From Nemertoderma westbladi (Eukaryota > Xenacoelomorpha > Nemertodermatida > Nemertodermatidae), in NCBI GenBank assembly GCA_032718475.1, contig JAUCBJ010000634.1, positions 1 through 53,844 of the forward strand: a stretch of DNA of 53,844 bases. The letters are read 5' to 3'. The notes under the pieces were generated by a model. The model made no database searches, was not told the origin of the DNA, and was given only the letters and a program-made list of their open reading frames with translations. Within the stretch, counting starts at the first letter, position 1, and each line of letters opens with the position of its first letter. The translations under genes and the position numbers were made by a program. Below are positions 21,855 to 31,692 of the stretch, in pieces.

Positions 21855-22150
21855 TTTACGACAGCAACTTCACATCCACCGGGTTGTCTCAGCCACACTT
21901 CCCACGAACTCTCCTCAAAGACTCCCCGACTCCAATGGGTCGAACACCAGGGCACTTATCCAAGGAAATTACCCTGCAGGCCATTAGAGCCCTAATAGAG
22001 GACCACTCAACCACTTGATTGGTTAGCCTTCGAACTAAACTATCAGTTGCTTCCCGTAGACGGGAACTGGCTGCACCTCGGTACAGCAGCATTGTCCTGC
22101 CAGTGGAGAGCGTTGGCTCTTCCTGGCCCCGCACCCCAATGGAGTTTCCT
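21855..22150 (-). pseudogene. Reverse-transcriptase fragment with DKCPGVRPIGVGE motif
   Basis: On the minus strand a frame of about 80 codons reads LLYRGAASSRLREATDSLVR and then RALMACRVISLDKCPGVRPI and GVGESLRRV. The motif DK-PGVRPIGVGE followed by RR is a familiar reverse-transcriptase segment of one animal and fungal retroelement group. Only this ~0.3 kb fragment is present, so the rest of the polymerase is missing. It lies 40 bp beyond ceramidase exon 2, antisense to it. The group cannot be named with certainty. Confidence 0.6.
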
Positions 22151-22215
22151 AGCCACTGTCTTTACATGATTAGCTGTATCTACATCCACAAATTGATTAT
22201 TTCCAATTTCATTAC

Positions 22216-22733
22216 CAGTGCTGTTCAACTAATTTTGTAGTGACAATTTAACTAAACCCAACTAAATAATTAAAAATGACTAGTTAACTAACTTTTTCAA
22301 CTATTCTTAGGTGTCTAGTTAAATAAAAGTTAAAAAGTTAGCTAAAACTTAACTAAAACACAATTTTGAAAAATAATTTAGAGTACTATTGACTATTATA
22401 GCCTGATAGATGTAGGTGTAGGTAACCGGTAGGTACATTAGCACTACTGCACTAGAAGTAGGACCAGGCAACCATGGCCTCTGATAGGGGATAGGTAAAC
22501 GGCAAATAGGCCTCTGATAGAGAGGCCATTACTTTTAAGAAGGCCGAATAGTACAGTGTGATCGGTAATGGTGGTATGGCTAAGGTTTGGAATTTAGTTG
22601 AAAGTTCAACTATTTTTCTTTAAAAAACGCTTTAACTAACTAAATTCGTCGCGACAAATTAACTAAAACTACTTTAACTAAATAACACCAAATGACAACT
22701 TAACTAGTTGACCTTTCAACTATAGTTGAACTG
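22216..22733. mobile_element. hAT-type MITE, 518 bp, with 8-bp duplication TTCATTAC
   Basis: The element begins CAGTGCTGTTCAACTA and ends TAGTTGAACTG, whose complement is CAGTTCAACTA. TTCATTAC directly flanks it on both sides (22208-22215 and 22734-22741), a perfect 8-bp duplication. CAGTG-type ends, 8-bp duplication and many TTAACTA internal repeats are typical of hAT MITEs. There is no open frame of note, so it is non-autonomous. Confidence 0.88.
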
Positions 22734-22741
22734 TTCATTAC

Positions 22742-23563
22742 TAAAGTAATTAATTATTTTCGTATTTTTTTTTTAAAAAATCGCATTTTTTCACATTTCG
22801 AAGCCAATAAAAAGAGTTTAGGATCAAAATTTTAAATTTCTGCCCAATACTTTTGAAGAGACCAAGCTTGTGATTACTGTGTCCAAATTTCATCAAAAAA
22901 CATTAAAAATGGGCAGAAGAATAGCATTTTTAATTTCGTAGGAAAGCAAAAATTCCATTCCGAGATAATTGCCTTTTAACGTTTGAACCTTCCCGCGCAA
23001 AAACTGTCTATATCTAGCAACAAGAAAGCACAAAGTCATGCTAAGATTTTTGCTATGGGGGTTTTCCTGGTCGCTGACTTCATATCTGATGTCAGTTTTA
23101 CTTTTAATGAAATATAGTTTGTCTGTATGTCTTTCTGTCGTACTTTCTGACTATCCGACTATCTGTCTGTCAAATAATAGCAAAAGGCACACCATCAAGC
23201 TAAAAGTTTATATCTTCAGCAATAAAACCTTGTAGAACAACCTCGGTCGTCTGCCTCGGTAGTTATACGGTTTATTTTGCTTCAGTTGAATATGTCCGTA
23301 TATCCTCCTCTAAACATTGAATAATATCAATATATTACACCTACAGTAGTTTTATATTATTCACTCACAATATTTACACAATCCTCATCGTACTTGTGAT
23401 AGTTTTGTTATATTGTATCAAATATACAACGTAACAACAAATCCATTATTCATATTAACAATCCTCTGGTAACCATACCAAACCCTCGAATGGATTTACT
23501 GACAACATGACTCCTGGTCGAGCCCAGAGTGAGATTGATTAGACAGGAGGGTAGCTATATCAG
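22742..23563. other. Non-coding DNA between the hAT MITE and the LINE
   Basis: No gene is supported. The last ~180 bp (about 23380-23560) resemble 48700-48900: both contain AACAACAA, then CATTATT, ATCCTC or CTCCTC, AAACCCTCGA and CCTGGTCGA or TCTGGTCGA in the same order. This is an unclassified dispersed repeat whose copy here is cut off by the LINE 3' tail. Confidence 0.45.
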
Positions 23564-26514
23564 CTACTACTACTAGGATCGGCATGCTGCATTGCAGCTG
23601 CATTTTTAAGAATGCTGTGCCGGCTTGTCAACAAAATTGCACCGCCACAACTCCCTATCACCCATGACATTTGCTAGATCATCCGCATCTTCAAGGCCAG
23701 TGTCATTTAAGATGCGTCTCAAGAAAGTCATGGGCTGTCCACCATGCTTATTCACTCCATGAGGCTGCCAAAGTACAATATTATGCACTGGCTGGTCCTC
23801 ACGGCGAAAGCAATGTCCTGCAAAGCGGAGGCGATTTTGTTCTAGTGTCAAGCTTGGGGGAACCAATGAGACACCTCCAATGTTATATAGTGTCTGGTTG
23901 GAGATGTGTGCATTGTACTTGACACAATGAACCCGGCGTAGCATTCTTGTGAATGTGCCATCTAGAGATTTGGTGTCCTCAGCAGTTAGAGCCCAGCATG
24001 GACTCCCGTAGAGGAGTACTGGAACTACTGCTGCTCTAAATAATCGGACCTTAAGTTTCCGATTAATTCTCGGTGACTTCCAAATCCTGGAAAGCCTAAT
24101 CAAGGCTGCACATGCCTTTCCCTTACGTATTCGAAGGTCCTCACCTGACTTCCGGATCCATGATCCCAGGTAACAGAAGTCGTCCACATGCTCAAGCATA
24201 CCATCCTTTGAGCTTATGCTCATCCGATCAGAGACTTGCTGAGGACTTTCAAAGTTAACTGTCAGAATTTTGGTCTTTCTGGAGTTAATAAAAAGACCAA
24301 CACTAGAAGCAGCATGTTCTAATGAGCTGAGGAGCCGTTGGGCTCCCTCTAATGATTCTGAGAGTACTCCTAAGTCATCAGCAAAGTCTAGATCAGTTAG
24401 GTACTTGGCAGGATTTCCTCGACTTCTGGAGCCAGTAGGTGGAGTTATCATCACCCCATCATCATTATAATGATCTAAGGACATGCGTAGAACATAGTCA
24501 ACCACAATAATGAACAAGAATGGTGCAAGTGTGTCTCCTTGGAGGACGCCCCATAACACTTCAAATGGTTCTGTGTCACCGTCAATAGTAGACACAAATG
24601 TTGTCGAACTATCGTATACTGATCTTATTGCTGCAATAATTTCATCAGGAATCCCATATAATGAAAGTATGCTGAACATACGTGAGCGAGAGACTGAATC
24701 AAAGGCCTTGAAGAAGTCAACAAAGATAACAGCCAGATGCCTGTCTTTCTTTTTTGATAATTCTTCAATTATCCTTCTAAGTGCCAAAATGGGCTCCATG
24801 GTACCACGACCTTTACGGAACCCATTCTGATTTCCACGGAGCAGTCTCTCAATGGGATCCCTGATGCGATTTAATAGAATCCTATTGTATAGCTTTGCAG
24901 CAATCGAGATCAATGAGATTCCCCGAAAAGAACCATAGAGTGTTAGGTTGCCCTTCTTGGGAACTGGCACCAACTTATTTGTTTTCATTTCTTGTGGGAC
25001 TCTTGTTGTTCGGTACATGTCTACTATGATGGGATAGATGAGCTTTAAACACTCAGATATTTTAAAGACCTCAGGGGGAATACCATCTACTCCACTGGCA
25101 CGATTGGTCTTAATGCTCTTTGCAGCAGCCTTCACTTCTGCAAAGGAGATATCGCCAATGGGAATATCTGGGAGTACAGACTCAGACACTTTTACTTCTA
25201 TAAATTTATCAGGCAATACCCTGTCATTATTGAGGAGCTTTTCAAAGTGGGCTTTCCAACCATTGAGGCGATCGGCTGGTGATTCAGCCTTAACCTTGGT
25301 GGTTGGTTGGCTTTTCCGCCCAGTAAGCAAGTTGATCGATTTCCATGCCTGGGATGATTGCCTGCTGTCGTCAGCATCATTGATGGCATCAACCTGTTGG
25401 TTTATTAGCTCCTGTAGATTAACAGAGTACTGCCTGTTCAGGGACCTAGATGCAGCCTTAACTGCATTCTTGGCCGCTGTAGTCTGTTTGAGTCGGGACT
25501 CTTTCTGCGCCTTATGAAGGTCATTTCGGCACTTCTGAATTTTGTTGTCAGTCCAGGGGGCCCTTTTCCTGCTTCGAGGGAATACAGGAACTGTTTCTGC
25601 AGCTGCTAACTTAACTGCTTCTGTAAAGGCAGTATAGCCCTCACAGTGATCTGCCGCCTCAGAGGCAAGAGCCTCATACCTGTTGCTCAGCTGTAGTGTG
25701 AAGCTGGATCTCACACTTGGCTGTTGCAACAGAGAGGACCAGTCATGTCGCGGCAAGGCAGATTTAGTTGTTCTGCTAGCACGCAGACTAAGTCTTACCT
25801 TGGCCACTATAAGGCGGTGATCACTGGAGAAGGGTCGAAGTGTAAATGCATTACAGTCTTGTAAAGAGCTCCTGTATTTCCTACGAAACAGAATATGGTC
25901 TATCTGGGACTTGTGACCACAGGGTCCACTATGAGTCCATAGCTTTCCAGTTCGCTTCTTGAACTGGGTTCCAGCCGAAAACAATCCATTTCCAGAGATA
26001 AAATCCTGAAGATGGACAGAATTTCGGTTAACACTATTGCTATAGACCCAGGGCGATGTAGGTGATTGATGCAGACTTGCATTAAAGTCTCCCAGGAATG
26101 TTAAGAATGCATGCTGATCCACTCCATCTGTAGCTGCTTGTAGATTGTGGTAGAAATTTTCCACCTCCACTACAGGGGCAACACTAGTTGGAGAGTAGCA
26201 CACAATCAGAACCACCTTAGGAAACTTCTTAGCCAGTCTTCCAGAACATGAGAAGTGGCAACAGATGATGCGGTTAGAGATTTGGTCTATTTTGTCCAAT
26301 GCTGCATGTGCAGTTGGATTCATCAATAGACCAATTCCACCATTGCCACTATCATCTGCTGACGCGAGAGCGAGTCGCCAACCGCCCCCCATGTCCTTAA
26401 TCAGAACCTCATCAGTCTGTCCAGTCTGCATTCGGTGCTCTTGAACACCCACTGCGCTAAGAGAAAGCTTATCTGCCAAGGCAGTCAGCTCACCTTGTCG
26501 CATTGGGGACCCGA
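23564..26514 (-). mobile_element. LINE (APE-type non-LTR retrotransposon), nearly full length
   Basis: The element is on the minus strand. Its 3' end shows the ORF stop, a short 3' UTR with GCAGCTGCAATGCAGC and a (TAG)4-type microsatellite tail (23564-23575), as in LINEs primed on short repeats. The 5' end stops about 13 bp upstream of the ORF ATG (26501-26503) and joins array-family sequence at about 26515. The first ~20 residues of the endonuclease are missing, so the copy is slightly 5'-truncated. No target duplication was found. Confidence 0.88.
23606..26503 (-). CDS. LINE ORF2-like protein: AP endonuclease plus reverse transcriptase
   Basis: 965 codons without a stop. The AP endonuclease occupies about residues 1-240: catalytic Glu in GVQEHRM (near 22), DFN in LGDFNASL (139-141), Asp in SQIDHIL (about 202) and SDH in SSDHRL (227-229). 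The usual N-terminal Asn strand (TWN-V type) is lacking, so nicking activity is doubtful. The reverse transcriptase follows: SGVDGIPPE, FRGISLISIAAKLYNRI, NGFRKGRGT, VDFFKAFD (Asp near 596), GVLQGDTLAP (about 652) and the catalytic FADD (707-710), then a thumb/C-terminal part with VRLFRAAVVPVLLYGSPCW. The open frame continues into array sequence upstream only through a non-ATG start, so I use ATG 26501-26503. Clade is uncertain; RTE/CR1-like groups fit best. It is the best-preserved of five copies here. Confidence 0.88.
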   Translation of the reverse strand: MRQGELTALADKLSLSAVGVQEHRMQTGQTDEVLIKDMGGGWRLALASADDSGNGGIGLLMNPTAHAALDKIDQISNRIICCHFSCSGRLAKKFPKVVLIVCYSPTSVAPVVEVENFYHNLQAATDGVDQHAFLTFLGDFNASLHQSPTSPWVYSNSVNRNSVHLQDFISGNGLFSAGTQFKKRTGKLWTHSGPCGHKSQIDHILFRRKYRSSLQDCNAFTLRPFSSDHRLIVAKVRLSLRASRTTKSALPRHDWSSLLQQPSVRSSFTLQLSNRYEALASEAADHCEGYTAFTEAVKLAAAETVPVFPRSRKRAPWTDNKIQKCRNDLHKAQKESRLKQTTAAKNAVKAASRSLNRQYSVNLQELINQQVDAINDADDSRQSSQAWKSINLLTGRKSQPTTKVKAESPADRLNGWKAHFEKLLNNDRVLPDKFIEVKVSESVLPDIPIGDISFAEVKAAAKSIKTNRASGVDGIPPEVFKISECLKLIYPIIVDMYRTTRVPQEMKTNKLVPVPKKGNLTLYGSFRGISLISIAAKLYNRILLNRIRDPIERLLRGNQNGFRKGRGTMEPILALRRIIEELSKKKDRHLAVIFVDFFKAFDSVSRSRMFSILSLYGIPDEIIAAIRSVYDSSTTFVSTIDGDTEPFEVLWGVLQGDTLAPFLFIIVVDYVLRMSLDHYNDDGVMITPPTGSRSRGNPAKYLTDLDFADDLGVLSESLEGAQRLLSSLEHAASSVGLFINSRKTKILTVNFESPQQVSDRMSISSKDGMLEHVDDFCYLGSWIRKSGEDLRIRKGKACAALIRLSRIWKSPRINRKLKVRLFRAAVVPVLLYGSPCWALTAEDTKSLDGTFTRMLRRVHCVKYNAHISNQTLYNIGGVSLVPPSLTLEQNRLRFAGHCFRREDQPVHNIVLWQPHGVNKHGGQPMTFLRRILNDTGLEDADDLANVMGDRELWRCNFVDKPAQHS

Positions 26515-26518
26515 GTGT

Positions 26519-28184
26519 GGGGCGAGCCACGAAGTGAGTGAGCCTTAGCGTAGTGGTACCATTAATCAACCTGTGGGGCGAGCCACGAAGTGAGTGAGCC
26601 TTAGCGTAGTGGTACCATTAATCAACCTGTCGTTCTGTCGTTCTGTCGTTCTGTCGTTCTGTCGCGTTCAATTTTAAACGTTAATAACTCGGCCAATCTT
26701 TGATGAAATCTATCCAAACTTGGTACACATGTTGTTTGGCAAAAGTTTAGAAATTTTCCAAGTAGAATTTCCTTGTGGCCTTCGAGAAGCTAAGATAATA
26801 GCAGTTAATTAGTTAATTAAGTTATTACGGTAAAAACACCATTTTCAACCTGCCTTTTAAAGGAAATTAATTGTTTTACAGTATAAGATTTAAATAATTA
26901 TAATTAAAAATTATACAGATGTAATCCACATACCCCATTCTATTATAGTTTTTAATTAGTTCAAGTGATTTGCTTTATTAATTGTGTCTTTAATTGATCT
27001 AAAGTAATTAAAACGTCATAAAAAATTGATTCTCATTAAATACTGCTCATTTATTGGCTAACATGCTGGTAAGATGGAAGGATGTGTGTGTAAGGCAGCA
27101 GCTAGTTGCTGGGAATGATTATTGGTCATGTCTCTGCTGGTGTGGAGCTAGCTTGGAGTTGTGGCTGTAGACTAACCAGAGAGGAATTGTACTGTAATAG
27201 GCAACCAGTATTGCTATTCCAGCCCAGGCAGCATTCCAACATCCCAACATCTTTCCTGTATTGACTCTACTATAAGTGTTGTATTGCTATCTCAGGTAAA
27301 TGACAGATATAATAACATAAATACCATCCATGGCATGGCTGTTGTGTAGGCTTATCTGAAATAGTTTATTCCACAATGTATATGTCTGGTTATTTTTTAA
27401 TTGAATTTTTGCAAAGTAGTAAAATTAATGTTCTTAAAAATAATATTATTATTTTATATGTAACCTAGGAAATTAGCTACATTTTTTCGCTGCAGCTTTA
27501 AGAGTGTACATTGATTTAATATTATTTCAATACCCATATTACTACATCGGCATAAGATGCGTTGGCGTTGTATCACACATCTCCACATATCACACATCTC
27601 CACATAGATGTATCGCACAGTTTCGAAACTTCGCATAGTTATAACTGTATAAAGATCGTCAGTCTGCGTTTAGGAAAAATATTTTATGACAAAACAGGAC
27701 AAGCGACGAGCGCAACGAGGCATATAATGAAGACGAGTACCTCGTTGACTAAATTATTATATAAACCACCTGGCTTCACATATTGATCGCATCCCTAGTT
27801 ATTATTATTATAAATATCGTCAGCCTGCGTTTAAGAAATATATTTAAATACAAAACAGGACGAACGCAAAGAGGCTTATAATGAAAACGAGTACTGCGTT
27901 TATTATATTCCTATAAACCACCTGGCTTTGCATATTTAACGTGCGATTGGAAATAAGTTCGTGCTACCCTTCCGTGGGTGGTAGATGTCCCGGTTATGTA
28001 TTGGTGGTTGGGAAGGTTGGGGGGGGGGGGGGATTAAAGGGGGTGAACACGTACTGTCCCCCTTTCTTTGATTGATTGGTGGTGTGGGTCAATTTCTCAA
28101 AACCTGATTTTGTGATACAGTCGCTCAATTTTAATTTGTATCTAATAACTGGGCCTCGTGCTGCGCGAAGGCCCCACGAACGTG
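26519..28184 (+). repeat. Array unit 1 (type A)
   Basis: Begins with two tandem 56-bp GGGGCGAGCC boxes (26519-26574 and 26575-26630), then four CGTTCTGT 8-mers. It lacks the ATCAACAGTTACT stretch before the first core repeat, a deletion shared only with unit 3. Core repeats start at 27654 and 27815, 161 bp apart. Confidence 0.9.
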
Positions 28185-29838
28185 TCGTTCTGTCGTTCTG
28201 TCGTTCTGTCGTTCTGTGGGGCGAGCCACGAAGTGAGTGAGCCTTAGCGTAGTGGTACCATTAATCAACCTGTCGTTCTGTCGCTTTTTTTGCAGTGTTC
28301 AATTTTAAACGTTAATAACTCGGCCAATCTTTGATGAAATCTATCCAAACTTGGTACACATGTTGTTTGGCAAAAGTTTAGAAATTTTCCAAGTAGAATT
28401 TCCTTGTGGCCTTCGAGAAGCTAAGATAATAGCAGTTAATTAGTTAATTAAGTTATTACGGTAAAAACACCATTTTCAACCTGCCTTTTAAAGGAAATTA
28501 ATTGTTTTACAGTATAAGATTTAAATAATTATAATTAAAAATTATACAGATGTAATCCACATACCCCATTCTATTATAGTTTTTAATTAGTTCAAGTGAT
28601 TTGCTTTATTAATTGTGTCTTTAATTGATCTAAAGTAATTAAAACGTCATAAAAAATTGATTCTCATTAAATACTGCTCATTTATTGGCTAACATGCTGG
28701 TAAGATGGAAGGATGTGTGTGTAAGGCAGCAGCTAGTTGCTGGGAATGATTATTGGTCATGTCTCTGCTGGTGTGGAGCTAGCTTGGAGTTGTGGCTGTA
28801 GACTAACCAGAGAGGAATTGTACTGTAATAGGCAACCAGTATTGCTATTCCAGCCCAGACATCATTCTTGAAATCCAACATCCCAACATCCTTCCTGTAT
28901 TGACTCTACTATAAGTGTTGTATTGCTATCTCAGGTAAATGACAGATATAATAACATAAATACAATCCATGGCATGGCTGTTGTGTAGGCTTCTGAAATA
29001 GTTTATTCCACAATGTATATGTCTGGTTATTTTTTAATTGAATTTTTGCAAAGTAGTAAAATTAATGTTCTTAAAAATAATATTATTATTTTATATGTAA
29101 CCTAGGAAATTAGCTACATTTTTTCGCTGCAGCTTTAAGAGTGTACATTGATTTAATATTATTTCAATACCCATATTACTACATCGGCATAAGATGCGTT
29201 GGCGTTGTATCACACATCTCCACATATCACACATCTCCACATAGATGTATCAACAGTTACTCGCACAGTTTCGAAACTTCGCATAGTTATAACTGTATAA
29301 AGATCGTCAGTCTGCGTTTAGGAAAAATATTTTATGACAAAACAGGACAAGCGACGAGCGCAACGAGGCATATAATGAAGACGAGTACTGCGTTGACTAA
29401 ATTGTTATATAAACCACCTGGCTTCACATATTGATCGCATCCCTAGTTATTATTATTATAAAGATCATCCTAGCCTGCGTTTAAGAAATATATTTAAATA
29501 CAAAACAGGACGAACGCAAAGAGGCTTATAATGAAAACGAGTACTGCGTTTATTATATTCCTATAAACCACCTGGCTTTGCATATTTAACGTGCGATTGG
29601 AAATAAGTTCGTGCTACCCTTCCGTGGGTGGTAGATGTCGCGGTTATGTATTGGTGGGTGGGGGGAGGGGGGGGGGGGGTGTGCAGATTAAAAGGGGTGA
29701 ACACGTACTGTCCCCCTTTCTTTGATTAATTGGTGGTGTGGGTTAATATCTCATAACCTGATTTTGTTATACAGTCGCACAATTTTAATTTGTATCTCAT
29801 AACTGGGCCTCGTGCTGCGCGAAGGCCCCACGAACGTG
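28185..29838 (+). repeat. Array unit 2 (type B)
   Basis: Begins with four 8-mers, one 56-bp box and more 8-mers. Its G-run is followed by TGTGCAGATTAAAAGGGG, a variant shared with unit 6. Ends CACGAACGTG at 29838. Confidence 0.9.
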
Positions 29839-29942
29839 TTGTATTGCTATCTCAGGTAAATGACAGGTATAATAACATAAATACTGTTGTAGGCTTCTGA
29901 AATAGTTTATTCCACAATGTATATGTCTGGTTATTTTTTAAT
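29839..29942 (+). repeat. Partial unit: 104-bp internal fragment between units 2 and 3
   Basis: This stretch (TTGTATTGCTATCTCAGG to TGGTTATTTTTTAAT) matches the middle of type D units (as at about 33824-33928), not a unit end. It joins the 3' end of unit 2 to the first 56-bp box of unit 3, so it is the remains of a deleted unit or a recombination breakpoint. Confidence 0.85.
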
Positions 29943-31692
29943 GGGGCGAGCCACGAAGTGAGTGAGCCTTAGCGTAGTGGTACCATTAATCAACCTGTCG
30001 TTCTGTGGGGCGAGCCACGAAGTGAGTGAGCCTTAGCGTAGTGGTACCATTAATCAACCTGTCGTTCTGTCGTTCTGTGGGGCGAGCCACGAAGTGAGTG
30101 AGCATTAGCGTAGTGGTACCATTAATCAACCTGTCATTCTGTCGTTCTGTCGTTCTGTCGCTTTTTTTGCAGTGTTCAATTTTAAACGTTAATAACTCGG
30201 CCAATCTTTGATGAAATCTATCCAAACTTGGTACACATGTTGTTTGGCAAAAGTTTAGAAATTTTCCAAGTAGAATTTCCTTGTGGCCTTCGAGAAGCTA
30301 AGATAATAGCAGTTAATTAGTTAATTAAGTTATTACGGTAAAAACACCATTTTCAACCTGCCTTTTAAAGGAAATTAATTGTTTTACAGTATAAGATTTA
30401 AATAATTATAATTAAAAATTATACAGATGTAATCCACATACCCCATTCTATTATAGTTTTTAATTAGTTCAAGTGATTTGCTTTATTAATTGTGTCTTTA
30501 ATTGATCTAAAGTAATTAAAACGTCATAAAAAATTGATTCTCATTAAATACTGCTCATTTATTGGCTAACATGCTGGTAAGATGGAAGGATGTGTGTGTA
30601 AGGCAGCAGCTAGTTGCTGGGAATGATTATTGGTCATGTCTCTGCTGGTGTGGAGCTAGCTTGGAGTTGTGGCTGTAGACTAACCAGAGAGGAATTGTAC
30701 TGTAATAGGCAACCAGTATTGCTATTCCAGCCCAGGCAGCATTCCAACATCCCAACATCTTTCCTGTATTGACTCTACTATAAGTGTTGTATTGCTATCT
30801 CAGGTAAATGACAGATATAATAACATAAATACCATCCATGGCATGGCTGTTGTGTAGGCTTATCTGAAATAGTTTATTCCACAATGTATATGTCTGGTTA
30901 TTTTTTAATTGAATTTTTGCAAAGTAGTAAAATTAATGTTCTTAAAAATAATATTATTATTTTATATGTAACCTAGGAAATTAGCTACATTTTTTCGCTG
31001 CAGCTTTAAGAGTGTACATTGATTTAATATTATTTCAATACCCATATTACTACATCGGCATAAGATGCGTTGGCGTTGTATCACACATCTCCACATATCA
31101 CACATCTCCACATAGATGTATCGCACAGTTTCGAAACTTCGCATAGTTATAACTGTATAAAGATCGTCAGTCTGCGTTTAGGAAAAATATTTTATGACAA
31201 AACAGGACAAGCGACGAGCGCAACGAGGCATATAATGAAGACGAGTACCTCGTTGACTAAATTATTATATAAACCACCTGGCTTCACATATTGATCGCAT
31301 CCCTAGTTATTATTATTATAAATATCGTCAGCCTGCGTTTAAGAAATATATTTAAATACAAAACAGGACGAACGCAAAGAGGCTTATAATGAAAACGAGT
31401 ACTGCGTTTATTATATTCCTATAAACCACCTGGCTTTGCATATTTAACGTGCGATTGGAAATAAGTTCGTGCTACCCTTCCGTGGGTGGTAGATGTCCCG
31501 GTTATGTATTGGTGGTTGGGAAGGTTGGGGGGGGGGGGGGATTAAAGGGGGTGAACACGTACTGTCCCCCTTTCTTTGATTGATTGGTGGTGTGGGTAAA
31601 TTTCTCAAAACCTGATTTTGTGATACAGTCGCTCAATTTTAATTTGTATCTAATAACTGGGCCTCGTGCTGCGCGAAGGCCCCACGAACGTG
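29943..31692 (+). repeat. Array unit 3 (type A)
   Basis: Three 56-bp boxes are separated by one or two CGTTCTGT 8-mers. From the AT-rich core to the end it is almost identical to unit 1, including the missing ATCAACAGTTACT stretch. Confidence 0.9.

Noticed and set aside
24270-25517. Plus-strand open frames inside the LINE
   Set aside because: They lie antisense to the well-supported 965-codon LINE ORF and have no motifs of their own.
29141-29434. A ~97-codon frame repeated in most array units (MYIDLILFQYPYYYIG...)
   Set aside because: It has no ATG start (GTG), is shortened or changed in units 1 and 3, and is conserved only because the whole unit is near-identical DNA. No motif or codon preference supports a protein.
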